A stretch of 64,000 nt of DNA from an uncultured Gammaproteobacteria bacterium (GCA_903837345.1 CAILUG010000038.1:1-64000); one strand, 5' to 3'. Positions 25,373 through 34,808 are shown, counted from the first letter of the stretch. The notes: generated from the sequence alone by a model not told the origin. Numbers and translations: made by a program.

Positions 25373-26716
25373 ATGTTCGTAACCAGGAAGTCCCTGCCCA
25401 GACGTACCTTTCTGCGGGGTGCTGGAACAGCACTGGCGCTGCCGTTGCTGGAATCCATGTTTCCGGCTTTCATTACCAGGAGCCAGGCCGCAGAGCTGCG
25501 GCCGACCCGTTTCACCGGCGTATTCATTCCGCATGGCGCTGCTCCCGGCCATTGGGAAACCAAAAGCACTGACAAGAATTTCGAATTCCCGTTCATCTAC
25601 AAACCACTGGAGCATCTGCGTGACCAGGTGGTGCTGACTACCGGCATGTGGTCACAGTCGGCAGAAAATCCGCCTGGCGTCACCGGCGCCGATCATTTCG
25701 TGGCATCGGCATTTCTGGCCGGCGTGAAACCGAAGAAAACCACAGGCGCCGATGTTGAGGTTGGCACCACTATCGACCAGATTCTGGCGCTGAAAATAGG
25801 CCAGACCAATCTGCTGCCTTCGCTGCAACTGGCGGTGGAAGATCCAGGCTCCAACTCCACCAACTGTGGTGAGGGTTACAGTTGCATCTACACAAATACC
25901 ATTTCGTGGTCGACCCCCAACCGTCCGCTGCCGATGGAAATCAACCCGCAGGTGGTATTCGAAAAAATGTTTGGCAGCGGCGGTTCACCGGAAGAGCGCG
26001 CACTGCGCCGCCAACAGCAGAACAGTATTCTTGATTCAGTCACCCAGGATCTGGCCAAACTCGGCCAGCAGGTGGGCTCGGCCGACCGCATGCGCATCGA
26101 ACAATATTCAGAAGACGTGCGCGAAATAGAGCGGCGCATGCAGATTGCGATGACCAAGTCCGCGGAAGTCCCCGGTTTCGACATGCCGTTCGGTGTACCA
26201 GAATCCTTTGATGTGCATATCAAGCTGCAATTTGATTTGCTGGCACTGGCGTTCCAGGCCGACATCACTCGCGTGGCCACCTTGTTGATGGCGCGCGACC
26301 TGACTGGACGTGTCTATCCCAAATCCGGCACCGATATCAGTTTCCACGGCGGCTCCCATCACGCGGAAGATCCGGGCCGTATCGCCCAATACGCGGTACT
26401 CAACCGTTACCACGCCAGCATGGTTGCCTATTTCGCCGACAAGCTGAAATCGGTGAAGGAAGGAGAAGGTACGCTGCTCGACAACTCGGTCACCTTGTTC
26501 GGTTCCAACATGGGCAACTCCAACCAGCATCAGCATTTCGATGTGCCGATGATTCTGGTCGGTGGCGCCGGTGGCAAACTCAAAGGCGACAAGCATCTGG
26601 CCTTCAAGACCAGGACAGTGCCGAGCAGCAACCTGTTGCTGAGCGTGCTCGACCTGTTCGATGTGCATCAGGACAAGTTCGGCGATTCCACCGGACGTTT
26701 GCCGGGCCTGGTGTGA
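25373..26716 (+). CDS. DUF1552-family Tat-exported protein
   Basis: The product has 447 residues with a twin-arginine leader (PRRTFLRGAGTALALPLLESM). The body carries family features of DUF1552: FIPHGAAPGHW, QSAENPPGVTGADHFVASAF and GSNMGNSNQHQHFDVPMILVGGAGG, which recall the DUF1501/alkaline phosphatase-like fold. No enzyme activity is established. DUF1552 genes commonly follow DUF1592 genes, as here with a 6-base gap, so the two are likely a functional pair in the periplasm. Confidence 0.88.
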   Translation: MFVTRKSLPRRTFLRGAGTALALPLLESMFPAFITRSQAAELRPTRFTGVFIPHGAAPGHWETKSTDKNFEFPFIYKPLEHLRDQVVLTTGMWSQSAENPPGVTGADHFVASAFLAGVKPKKTTGADVEVGTTIDQILALKIGQTNLLPSLQLAVEDPGSNSTNCGEGYSCIYTNTISWSTPNRPLPMEINPQVVFEKMFGSGGSPEERALRRQQQNSILDSVTQDLAKLGQQVGSADRMRIEQYSEDVREIERRMQIAMTKSAEVPGFDMPFGVPESFDVHIKLQFDLLALAFQADITRVATLLMARDLTGRVYPKSGTDISFHGGSHHAEDPGRIAQYAVLNRYHASMVAYFADKLKSVKEGEGTLLDNSVTLFGSNMGNSNQHQHFDVPMILVGGAGGKLKGDKHLAFKTRTVPSSNLLLSVLDLFDVHQDKFGDSTGRLPGLV

Positions 26717-26735
26717 GCGGCGAGGAGCAATAGCC

Positions 26736-28544
26736 ATGAAACTGAAACAACTGGTTTTGACCGCTGCGGCCATCGCTGCGCTGGGTTGCTCGCCGTTGCT
26801 GTGGGCGATGTCAGAGCTGACCACTGCCATCCGGAAAGGCGATGTTGCGGCTGTTCGTACCCTGTTGGGCAACAAGGCCGATGTGAATGCACATGAGCGT
26901 GACGGAACCACGCCACTGCAGTGGGCTGTGTACGAACAAAATCTGCCGCTGGTGGAATTGCTGGTAAAAGCCAAAGTGGATGTGAATGCCGCCAACCGTG
27001 AGGGCATGTTGCCGCTGGCGCTCGCTGCCGAAACCGGCAATGCGGACATTGTAAAAAAACTGCTTGATGCCGGTGCTGGCGTGAACAACACGCTGCAGAA
27101 TGGGGAAACCCCGTTGATGATGGCAGCACGCACCGGCAACCCCGCCACCATCCAGTTGCTGCTGGATCACGGCGCCCGAATCGATGCAGTGGAAAAATTG
27201 CGCGGTACCACCGCATTGATGTGGGCCGCCGCCAATCGCAATGCGGCGGCTGTCAAAGTGCTGCTGAAAAATGGCGCCAACTACAAACTCAATGCTGCCA
27301 GCACCAATGAAGGCCGCAACAATCCCTATCTGGCACCCACCGCCCGTGAGCGTCTGCGCGAGTATTACCAGCACAGCGGCATCAGCAAGGCGCTCGAGAA
27401 ACCAAAAGAATTGCAGGCCAAGGACGAGAAAAGTGCAGAAGTGATCCAGACTGAACTGGTGAAACGCTTGCCGCCCGATCTGTTGCGCGACTTCATGGAA
27501 GAAGACACCAAAAATATTGCAGCCAGAACCAGCAATGGTGCCAAGCAGCAGGAAGATTATCTGAATCTCCCGACCGTGCGCAAACCCGGCCAGAAATTGA
27601 AGCGCGGCGGTCAGACTGCGCTGCATTTCGCTGTGCGTGAAAATGATCCTGATTCAGTGGCCGCGCTGGTGGAAGCCGGCGCCGATGTGAACCAGGTCAG
27701 CGAATTCGGCTGGACACCGCTGCTGACGGCCACCCAGAACCGTTTCTACCTGATCGGCAAATATCTGCTTGAGCATGGTGCCAATCCCAACATCGCCACC
27801 GAAGGCGGCTGGAATCCGCTTTATATCGCCACTGACAACCGCAACATCGAAGGCGGCGACTATCCCACCCGCAAGCCGGACATGGATCATCTGGAATTCA
27901 TCAAGCTGTTGTTGCAGGCCGGCGCCGATCCCAACCTCCGCATGAATTCCAGCACGGAGACCCGTACGATTTTTACGCACCAGTGGCTGGATGAAGAAGG
28001 TGCCACACCGTTCCTGCGGGCTGCACAGTCCAGTGATCTGGACTTGATGAAGCTGCTGTTGAAATACGGGGCAGACCCCAACATCGCAACCATCAACGGC
28101 GTCACCCCTTTGATGGTGGCATCCGGTATCGCCTGGGTGGAAGGGGTAACCTTTGAATGGTCGGTGGATGCCAACAAGGAAGCCATCAAGATGTTGTTGG
28201 CGCTCGGCAACAAGGTGAATGAGCAGGATATCGAAGACCATCGCACTGCGCTGATGGGCGCTGCCCACAAGGGCCGCTCCTATGCGGTACAAATGCTGGT
28301 GGATGCCGGTGGCGACTTGTCACTGCACGATATCGGCAGCCGTGATTCGCTCAACAAACTGACCGGCGCCACCTGGACGCCGATTGATTATGCCGACGGT
28401 CTCGTGCGGGTGGGCGTGCAATCGGCCGAGGCCCATCCGGAAACCTCCAGACTGATCCGCAACCTGATGCTGGCCAAAGGCATGCAGGTGCCGCCTGAAG
28501 GTCGCACGCTCGAGTCAATTTGCGTGGTGGATCTTTGCAAATAG
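26736..28544 (+). CDS. Exported ankyrin-repeat protein
   Basis: The start at 26736 is set by GAGGAG 9 bases upstream; the product has 602 residues. A signal peptide (LVLTAAAIAALGCSPLLWA) is followed by about ten ankyrin repeats in two blocks (residues 30-190 and 300-560) with typical DGTTPLQWAVYEQNLPLVELLV and GVTPLMVASG cores. A charged linker at 200-290 separates them. It is the third gene of the DUF1592-DUF1552 unit. Secreted ankyrin proteins often bind or protect partners; which one is unknown, but the redox proteins upstream are natural candidates. Confidence 0.9.
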   Translation: MKLKQLVLTAAAIAALGCSPLLWAMSELTTAIRKGDVAAVRTLLGNKADVNAHERDGTTPLQWAVYEQNLPLVELLVKAKVDVNAANREGMLPLALAAETGNADIVKKLLDAGAGVNNTLQNGETPLMMAARTGNPATIQLLLDHGARIDAVEKLRGTTALMWAAANRNAAAVKVLLKNGANYKLNAASTNEGRNNPYLAPTARERLREYYQHSGISKALEKPKELQAKDEKSAEVIQTELVKRLPPDLLRDFMEEDTKNIAARTSNGAKQQEDYLNLPTVRKPGQKLKRGGQTALHFAVRENDPDSVAALVEAGADVNQVSEFGWTPLLTATQNRFYLIGKYLLEHGANPNIATEGGWNPLYIATDNRNIEGGDYPTRKPDMDHLEFIKLLLQAGADPNLRMNSSTETRTIFTHQWLDEEGATPFLRAAQSSDLDLMKLLLKYGADPNIATINGVTPLMVASGIAWVEGVTFEWSVDANKEAIKMLLALGNKVNEQDIEDHRTALMGAAHKGRSYAVQMLVDAGGDLSLHDIGSRDSLNKLTGATWTPIDYADGLVRVGVQSAEAHPETSRLIRNLMLAKGMQVPPEGRTLESICVVDLCK

Positions 28545-28564
28545 AAAATCGGGGCTGTGTCGAA

Positions 28565-28671
28565 TTTCCTCTCAAGAGTGTTGGGAAATTGGTGTCAGAG
28601 TCGATTTTCCTTTCAAGAGTGTTGAAGCGTGCAATAATCAGGGTGGAAAATCGACTCTGACACCAATTTCC
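28565..28671. repeat. 27-bp inverted repeat with nested direct repeats (REP/MITE-like)
   Basis: Arms at 28584-28610 and 28645-28671 are perfect 27-base inverted copies containing GGTGTCAGAGTCGA, separated by 34 bases. A 19-base direct repeat, TTTCCTYTCAAGAGTGTTG, lies at 28565-28583 and 28606-28624. The core GTCAGAGTC recurs between genes elsewhere in the window. It lies in the gap before the cytochrome-sorbosone dehydrogenase gene and could also act as a transcript-end structure. Confidence 0.85.
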
Positions 28672-28730
28672 AGACTCCAAGTTCAGACTGCAATTTGAAA
28701 TTTTACAAACCAAAATAAAGGGGAGAACCT

Positions 28731-30473
28731 GTGATAAACAAAAAACTATTGCTGGCAATGGCCGCAGTAACGCTGACGCACTCTGCGCTGGCCGCCGATG
28801 CCAATGCCGGCAAGGCGCTGTTCAAGGCGCAATGCGGCCTGTGCCACAGTGCCGAGGCCAATGACAACGGCGGTGCCCAGGGCCCCAGCTTGCAGGGTGT
28901 GTTTGGTCGCAAAGCTGCCACCAACGAACAGTTTTCCTACACCGAGGTCCTGAAAAAATCCGGGCTGAGCTGGGATGCTGCCACGCTGGATCGCTTTCTG
29001 ACCAATCCCACGGCCGCCGTGCCGGGCTCAGCGATGGTAATCGCGTTGCCCGACAATACGGAACGCGCCAACGTTATCGCCTATTTCCAGGCTTTGAAGG
29101 AAGGCACCTTCAAGGAAGCACAGCGTCCCGCCTTTGCAGGTGGCCCACCTCCGGGTGCCGCACCCCCGCCAGCTCCCGCTGCGCCAGCTGCTGATGCTGA
29201 CTGGAAGAAAGATGCGCCAGGCCGTGTGCACAAGGTGGATGTCGACACCTTGCCCAAACCTTATGCAACTACCTCTGCCAATAATTTCCCGCGGCTGATC
29301 CCCAAGCCGGCCGGTGCCGAACTGAAACTGCCCAAAGGCTTCAAGGTCGACGTCTATACCAGGGAGCTGACTGCTCCACGTGCGATGGTAGTCGCCCCCA
29401 ACGGCGATATATTCATCAGCGAGACCAACACTGGCCGCGTAAAAGTGATGCGTCCGAGTGCAGATGGCAGCAAACCGCAGCAGATCACGGTGTTTGCGCA
29501 AGGCTTGCTGCAGCCGCTTGGCATTGCGTTTTATCCCGCTGGCGACAAGCCGCAGTGGGTCTATATTGCTGAAACCAATCGGGTAGTGCGTTATGCCTAT
29601 GCAGTGGGTGATACAGTAGCGAAAGGGGTGCCCGAAGTTGTGGTGCCGAAACTGTCACCGGTGACCGGTGGTGGCCACTTCACCCGCGACATTGCGTTTT
29701 CACCCGATGGCAAACGCATGTTTGTCTCGGTAGGTTCGCAGTCGAATGTCCCCGAAAAAGCTACAACGCCAATGCCTGCGAAAACACCCGCAGAGATCAA
29801 GGCCTGGGAAGCCGAGCATGGCTTGGGTGCTGCCTGGGGCAATGAAGAAAATCGTGCCGATGTACTGGCGTTTGAAGTCGGCTCCAACAAGCCGGGCAAA
29901 GTCTTCGCCAGCGGCATTCGCAATTGCGTGGGTCTGACCGTGCAACCAGCCACAGGTGCACTCTGGTGTACCACCAACGAGCGCGACAATCTGGGTGACA
30001 ATCTGGTGCCTGATTATTCCACGCGCGTACAGGAAGGCGGCTTCTACGGCTGGCCTTGGTACTACATGGGCAAGAATGAAGACCCGCGCTTCGCCGGCGA
30101 GCGTCCTGATCTGGCCGGCAAAGCCATCGTGCCGGATGTGCGCTATACCTCGCACTCGGCGTCAGTGGATCTGGAGTTCTATCCCAAAAATGCCACCGGC
30201 AGTTCGGCGTTCCCGGCTGAATATGCAGGCGACGGCTTTGCGGTATTGCATGGCTCCTGGAACCGTGGCGAGCGTACCGGCCACAAGATCGTAAGGTTGC
30301 CGATGAAAGACGGCATTCCTACCGGCGAGTACATCGACTTCATGACCGGCTTCATCGGTGATGACGGCAATCCCTGGGGTCGCCCGGTAGCGATCACGGT
30401 AACCAAGGACGGCTCCATGCTGGTCAGCGATGACGGTGCCAATGTGGTGTACCGGATTTCCTACTCGAAATAA
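28731..30473 (+). CDS. Cytochrome c - PQQ sorbosone dehydrogenase-like fusion
   Basis: The product has 580 residues, starting at GTG behind AAGGGGAG. After a signal peptide, a class I cytochrome c domain carries CGLCH (C35, C38, H39) and GSAMVIAL with the axial Met region. A Pro/Ala-rich linker (GPPPGAAPPPAPAAPAA, about 143-160) leads to a six-bladed beta-propeller of the glucose/sorbosone dehydrogenase type (ISETNTGRVKVM, GFYGWPWYYMG, HGSWNRGERTGHKI). This order suggests a periplasmic PQQ enzyme that passes electrons to its own haem. The substrate is unknown. A strong terminator follows. Confidence 0.88.
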   Translation: MINKKLLLAMAAVTLTHSALAADANAGKALFKAQCGLCHSAEANDNGGAQGPSLQGVFGRKAATNEQFSYTEVLKKSGLSWDAATLDRFLTNPTAAVPGSAMVIALPDNTERANVIAYFQALKEGTFKEAQRPAFAGGPPPGAAPPPAPAAPAADADWKKDAPGRVHKVDVDTLPKPYATTSANNFPRLIPKPAGAELKLPKGFKVDVYTRELTAPRAMVVAPNGDIFISETNTGRVKVMRPSADGSKPQQITVFAQGLLQPLGIAFYPAGDKPQWVYIAETNRVVRYAYAVGDTVAKGVPEVVVPKLSPVTGGGHFTRDIAFSPDGKRMFVSVGSQSNVPEKATTPMPAKTPAEIKAWEAEHGLGAAWGNEENRADVLAFEVGSNKPGKVFASGIRNCVGLTVQPATGALWCTTNERDNLGDNLVPDYSTRVQEGGFYGWPWYYMGKNEDPRFAGERPDLAGKAIVPDVRYTSHSASVDLEFYPKNATGSSAFPAEYAGDGFAVLHGSWNRGERTGHKIVRLPMKDGIPTGEYIDFMTGFIGDDGNPWGRPVAITVTKDGSMLVSDDGANVVYRISYSK

Positions 30474-30492
30474 GCCGGCTTTGAGCTTCAAA

Positions 30493-30531
30493 AACGGCGC
30501 CATGGGCTACTCCTTGGCGCCGTTTGTTTTT
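30493..30531 (+). terminator. Rho-independent terminator
   Basis: AACGGCGCCA (30493-30502) pairs with TGGCGCCGTT (30515-30524), followed by TGTTTTTG. It ends the dehydrogenase gene 20 bases after its stop codon. Confidence 0.88.
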
Positions 30532-30553
30532 GCAACATCCGGCGGATTTTGGC

Positions 30554-31447
30554 ATGGTAGGCTTATCGCTTGTGGAGTTGAAAAAATTGAATCCTGCCAG
30601 TACAACTGACACCGTTACCCTCACTACTGCTCTCGGCCACCGCATCACCGCTTTCAGGGGTGACCATATCGCCGACAAGATTGCCCGCCACGGGCTCTAT
30701 GAAAAAGATGTGCTGGAGTTGTTGCTGGCGCTGCTGCGGCAGATTCCGCAACCGGTGGTGCTCGACATCGGCGCCAACATCGGCAATCACACGCTGGCGT
30801 TTGCAACCGTCGCAGCACAGGTGCATGCGTTTGAGCCTATCCCGTCAATTTATGCGCTGCTGGCACAGAACGTGCTGCAGAACCGTTTGCAAAATGTCGA
30901 GGTGCATAATTTTGCACTTTCTGATGTGAAGGGCAGCGATGTCATCTACATGGAACAGTCGGGCAATGTCGGCGCCTCCAGCTTTGACAAGCGCGCCAAA
31001 GGCGGCGAACCGCTTACCGTGCATAAGCAGCGCGGTGATGATGTTGCGCAAATCCGCAATCTGCCGAAACTGGATATGGTCAAGATCGATGTAGAAGCCC
31101 ACGAAGTGTTTGTGTTGCGCGGGCTGATGCAGACCCTGCGCAAACAAAGGCCGTTTATCACGATGGAATGGAATGATCCGCTCACCGTCGAGCGGCTGGC
31201 GGGATCACCGGAGTTGCAATTCCTGTACGACCATTACCACATCCTGGTGCTGGGCTGTAATCATGACCGGGTGTGGTGGCAGGGCCGGCCGTTTGCGTTT
31301 GTTCGCCGCAAATTCACCCGGCATTTCCTGCCCCGCAAGGCGGTGTTCTATCCGTTTGATGCCGGCAAGCTGTATGACAACCTGCTGTTGATACCCAAGG
31401 GCAGGGAAGCGTTGCTGACGCAGCTCAACATTCCGCAACGCAGTTGA
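30554..31447 (+). CDS. FkbM-family SAM methyltransferase
   Basis: From the ATG at 30554 the product has 297 residues; a TTG ten codons earlier lies inside the upstream terminator and is unlikely. The SAM fold is clear: VVLDIGANIGNHTLAFA, VHAFEPIPSIYALL, and LDMVKIDVEAHEVFVLRGL, the FkbM pattern. Members O-methylate sugars, lipids or secondary metabolites. It stands alone between a redox gene and a convergent metallo-beta-lactamase-fold gene, so context gives no substrate. Confidence 0.88.
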   Translation: MVGLSLVELKKLNPASTTDTVTLTTALGHRITAFRGDHIADKIARHGLYEKDVLELLLALLRQIPQPVVLDIGANIGNHTLAFATVAAQVHAFEPIPSIYALLAQNVLQNRLQNVEVHNFALSDVKGSDVIYMEQSGNVGASSFDKRAKGGEPLTVHKQRGDDVAQIRNLPKLDMVKIDVEAHEVFVLRGLMQTLRKQRPFITMEWNDPLTVERLAGSPELQFLYDHYHILVLGCNHDRVWWQGRPFAFVRRKFTRHFLPRKAVFYPFDAGKLYDNLLLIPKGREALLTQLNIPQRS

Positions 31448-31456
31448 GCAGCAGCT

Positions 31457-32305
31457 TTATTGTTTGGCTTTGGCATCCGCCAACTGCTTGGCCAGCACGT
31501 CGTCGAATTTCTTTTCGTACTCGCTTACATGGGCCTGGTAGCCCTGCGGATCAATAAACGGATTGGGCTCGCCATCCTTGCGCGCCTTCAGTTTGGCGTA
31601 TTTCTCATCCAGTCCGTAAAACACGCCATGCGAACTCGCCCATACTTCCACCGGGAAGGTGCGGGCCTTTTTGTGGGTGGCGCGGAAATCTTCGACAATA
31701 TTCGGGTAATCCTGGTTGCCGACGAATTGCATGCCCTGGATATTGAGACTGCATTCAAGGAAACCGTAATAGCTGCGGCCATTTTCCTTCAGTGGCAGGC
31801 TCCAGGCCAGACAACCCTTGGTGTGTCCCGGCAACAGATGCGCAGTCAGCGTGGTGCCGCCGAGACTGACGGTGTCGCCATCGTCAACCATGCGGTCGAT
31901 CGGCAGTGGCCTGCCACTGGGTGTTTTGAAGGCCTTGTTGTAAGGGGCATCCAGACGACCCACCACCACCTGCGCGCCGGTCAGTTCTTTTACCAGGCCA
32001 TCACCTTCAACATGATCAGGATGGCCGTGCCCGCTGATCAGGATCTTGATGTCGCTGAAATTGAAGCCCTGCTGTTTGACAGCCGCCTGGATCACCGGCA
32101 CTGACGTTTCATAGTCGCTGCTGATCAGGATATTGCCTTGGGGTGTGACGATGAGAAACGACGACAGCTGCGAAGTGCCAACGTAGTAGAGGTTGTCCAT
32201 GATCTTGTGGGGCGGAAACGGATCGTTCCAGCCCTTGGGCTGCGCCAGTGCAGCCAGCGGCAACAACGCCAGCGCAACAAGGGGAAGCAACAGGTTACGG
32301 ATCAT
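31457..32305 (-). CDS. Subclass B3-like metallo-beta-lactamase-fold hydrolase
   Basis: The start at 32305 follows GAGGAG; the product has 282 residues with a signal peptide ending LAALAQ. Zinc ligands fit the B3 type: HGHPDH, then PGHTKGC, then ASSHGVF near the C-terminus. The sequence FPPHKIMDNLYYVGTSQLSSFLIVTPQGNILI is the usual B3 opening. Resistance B3 enzymes share this layout, but so do many environmental hydrolases of unknown substrate, and nothing nearby points to antibiotic resistance. Confidence 0.85.
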   Translation of the reverse strand: MIRNLLLPLVALALLPLAALAQPKGWNDPFPPHKIMDNLYYVGTSQLSSFLIVTPQGNILISSDYETSVPVIQAAVKQQGFNFSDIKILISGHGHPDHVEGDGLVKELTGAQVVVGRLDAPYNKAFKTPSGRPLPIDRMVDDGDTVSLGGTTLTAHLLPGHTKGCLAWSLPLKENGRSYYGFLECSLNIQGMQFVGNQDYPNIVEDFRATHKKARTFPVEVWASSHGVFYGLDEKYAKLKARKDGEPNPFIDPQGYQAHVSEYEKKFDDVLAKQLADAKAKQ

Positions 32306-32352
32306 GTCAGAACTCCTCAAAGCCCCCGCGCGCAATCAGCAGGGCAAACCGG

Positions 32353-32754
32353 TTATTTTTTGTCGGAGCCGGCGCTGCTGCCGGTTTCCAGTTTGCGGCC
32401 ATCCGGAAACTCAATGGCACGTGAATTGGCGCGATGCGAGCCGTCTTTGGCCATGAAGCCTTCGACGATCACCTTGGTGCCGGGTGGCAGTGAATCCTTG
32501 GTCCAGCCCAGCCGCAGCAATACACCGGGCGAGCCGCCTTCCACCATCCACTCTTCATCCTGGCCCTGCGCGTTTTTCACATTGATATAAAGCCATGAGT
32601 GCGGGTTCACCCACTGCATCTTGATGACAGTGCCTTCCAGGTGAACCACCTTGTTGGAATCAAACTCGGCATAGAAGCTGTGGTGGGCAAAGGCCGGCAG
32701 TGCTGCTGCCAACAGCAGGCAAGCCAGCGAAAGTTTCGTCAGTTTGTTGTGCAT
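32353..32754 (-). CDS. DUF6152 exported protein
   Basis: The start at 32754 follows a GAGGA site; the product has 133 residues. A signal peptide ends ALPAFA, after which the predicted mature protein begins HHSFYAEFD. The body is a compact beta protein with VHLEGTVIKMQWVNPHSWLYINV and a PPGTKVIVEGFMAKDG strand, the DUF6152 pattern. The function of the family is not known; an N-terminal His-His opens the possibility of metal binding. It is the last gene after family X member 1 (14-base gap), and a second DUF6152 gene lies at 51509. Confidence 0.85.
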   Translation of the reverse strand: MHNKLTKLSLACLLLAAALPAFAHHSFYAEFDSNKVVHLEGTVIKMQWVNPHSWLYINVKNAQGQDEEWMVEGGSPGVLLRLGWTKDSLPPGTKVIVEGFMAKDGSHRANSRAIEFPDGRKLETGSSAGSDKK

Positions 32755-32768
32755 GGTTGCAGTCCTCG

Positions 32769-33572
32769 TCACTTGATTCCCATCAGATCCTGGTAAAGCA
32801 GCTTGTCGGCAAACGGCACACATTTGTGTTCAAGCAGTTGTGCGTGGTCATCGATCAGCCGATACAGCGGCATTTCGATGGTCCAGGGTTTCGAATAAGT
32901 CTGCGGGTCTTCGATGGTTGCTTCATACCAGATATGGGTTGAATCGATGAGTTTGAAGCGTTCGGTCACTTTCAGGTCAGCGCTGTGGAAATTGCCGGCA
33001 CGGTCGAACCAGGTCAATTCATTCTGGCCGGTAGTGGTCACTACCAGCACCTTGCCATCCCAGCTGCCGTCGGATTTGCCCATCCAGGTATCTATCGGCG
33101 GCGGTGTGTGGTCTGTCATGTGAATGACGCGGTTGGTGGCTTCAAACGGATACACCATCAACAGGTCATCCTTGCTGCCGCCCTGGAGTATCTGGAACGG
33201 CATGTTGTGATAAGTGACACGTGGCACCCCCAGCATGAAGCACTTGGCTTCCGGGTCGGTGGCGGGCCAGCCGGCGCGGTTCTTGTTGCGTTGTTCCAGC
33301 GCAGCTGGCAGATAGGGGATGGTGCCACTCTTCACCACCGTGTTGCCGGCCGGAATCGCGGCGATGGCGCCCATTTTCCAGAAGTCGTCGAGCGCTGTGG
33401 CAGAGTGGGCTTCAAGATCCCAATAAGCAGTATTGAGAGACTGCCACACGCCGTTGAAATTGGGACGGCCTTCAATGGTGTCAGGGCGCTTTGGTTGCGT
33501 GGCCGCTTGCTGGGCTGGTGCCGGCAATGCCAGCATCGCCATCAGCACCGCGCCAATGAATCGCATGTGCAT
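32769..33572 (-). CDS. Exported protein of uncharacterised family X, member 1
   Basis: The start at 33572 is set by AAAGGGGAG; the product has 267 residues with a signal peptide (LMAMLALPAPAQQ). I do not recognise a named domain. Family X features, shared with the genes at 33764 and 50432, are an opening PNFNGVW, a Cys before a Pro-Arg turn (KCFMLGVPR), RVIHMTDH, SDGSWDGKVLVVTTT, and LKVTERF followed by IEDPQTYSKPWTIEMP. Mostly beta strands are expected. It is followed by a DUF6152 gene in the same direction. Confidence 0.8.
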   Translation of the reverse strand: MHMRFIGAVLMAMLALPAPAQQAATQPKRPDTIEGRPNFNGVWQSLNTAYWDLEAHSATALDDFWKMGAIAAIPAGNTVVKSGTIPYLPAALEQRNKNRAGWPATDPEAKCFMLGVPRVTYHNMPFQILQGGSKDDLLMVYPFEATNRVIHMTDHTPPPIDTWMGKSDGSWDGKVLVVTTTGQNELTWFDRAGNFHSADLKVTERFKLIDSTHIWYEATIEDPQTYSKPWTIEMPLYRLIDDHAQLLEHKCVPFADKLLYQDLMGIK

Positions 33573-33763
33573 CAATCCACTCCCCTTTATTCTGATATTC
33601 CGATCTGGTGTCATGCAGCCGTTTGAACGGATGTAGCGCACGAGCTTAGCACGCCCTTTTGGTGTATGTAAGAACAAGGGTTTGCTTGCAGGTTTGCGAC
33701 AAAGCTACTATTGATCTGCATTGGTGACGGATGCACAACAACAATGAGTGGGAGGAGCCGCAG

Positions 33764-34756
33764 ATGAAAACAAGAATACTGGCATTGACGGGCTTGAGCC
33801 TGGCCTGCGCCCTGGCCCAGACGGTGGTGCTGGCGGCCAACTGGACACCACCGAAGACTTCATGGGGCGAACCGGATCTGCGCGGCACCTGGCCCATCAA
33901 CCATCTGATCAGCGTGCCGCTTGAGCGCAACAAGCAGTATGGCAACCGCGCTGAAATGAATGATGACGAATACACCAAGGCCATGGCCGCCACCAAGGCG
34001 CGCGACGAGCGTTTCCAGGGCGGCCCGATTCCGGCCGCCGACGCAGCCGGCCGCCAGATGAAGCAGACTTCGCTGATTGTGGATCCGCCAGATGGTCGCT
34101 TCCCCCCGCTCACCGATTACGGCAAACAACTGCAGGCCGGCATGCACGGCTCCTACAAGACCGATCAAACCGTGTTCGACCGGGTTGAGGATTTCAGTTC
34201 GTGGGATCGCTGCATCACGCGTGGCCTGCCGGTGTCGATGGAACCGCGCAACTACAACAATGGCGTCCGCATCTTCCAGTCACCCGGTTATGTGGTGATT
34301 TCGCTGGAAATGGCGCATGAAGCCCGCATCATTCCGACCAGCGGTGCACCCGCGCTGCCAGCACAGCTCAAACAGTGGATGGGAGAATCACGCGGTCACT
34401 GGGAAGGCAATACGCTGGTGGTGGAGACCACCAACTTCGGTCACGGCACCAGCATCGGCATGACCAGCACCGGCGTGCCCGGCTCACCCGGTCCGCTGCA
34501 ACCGGCTTCCGACGACCTGAAAATTACCGAGCGCTTCACCCGCACAGCTGCCGACACCATAGCGTTCGAAATGAAAGTGGAAGACCCCAAAGTGCTGCTG
34601 CCGGGCTCATTTACCATCAAATATCCAATGTATCTCGACAACGGCTATGAGATGTATGAATACGCCTGTCACGAAGGCAATACCGCAGTGCGCAACTACA
34701 TTGAAACTTCGCGTTATGAGCGTGCACATCCCGGTGAAAAGAAAACTGCCAAGTAA
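33764..34756 (+). CDS. Exported protein of uncharacterised family X, member 2
   Basis: The start at 33764 lies behind GGAGGAG; the product has 330 residues with a signal peptide (LSLACALAQTVVLAA). The family X pattern is complete: WGEPDLRGTW near the N-terminus, DRCITRGLP, ARIIPTSGAP, ESRGHWEGNTLVVETTNF, LKITERF and MKVEDPKVLLPGSFTIKYP. It is divergent from member 1, with about 190 bases between them that probably hold both promoters. No catalytic motif I know is present, and the function is unknown. Confidence 0.8.
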   Translation: MKTRILALTGLSLACALAQTVVLAANWTPPKTSWGEPDLRGTWPINHLISVPLERNKQYGNRAEMNDDEYTKAMAATKARDERFQGGPIPAADAAGRQMKQTSLIVDPPDGRFPPLTDYGKQLQAGMHGSYKTDQTVFDRVEDFSSWDRCITRGLPVSMEPRNYNNGVRIFQSPGYVVISLEMAHEARIIPTSGAPALPAQLKQWMGESRGHWEGNTLVVETTNFGHGTSIGMTSTGVPGSPGPLQPASDDLKITERFTRTAADTIAFEMKVEDPKVLLPGSFTIKYPMYLDNGYEMYEYACHEGNTAVRNYIETSRYERAHPGEKKTAK

Positions 34757-34808
34757 ATGCCACACAGGGTGATCAGGATTGATCAACATCTACCCGCAGG
34801 AGTTTCCC

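Noticed and set aside
26108-27151. Minus-strand frame across the DUF1552/ankyrin junction
   Set aside because: It crosses two well-supported genes and has no start signal or domain.
30524-30553. Upstream TTG start for the FkbM methyltransferase
   Set aside because: The codon lies in the T tail of the preceding terminator, so the ATG at 30554 is preferred.
31457-32305. Clinical-type beta-lactam resistance gene
   Set aside because: The zinc ligands fit subclass B3, but the same layout occurs in many environmental hydrolases and there is no resistance context; called only as a B3-like fold.
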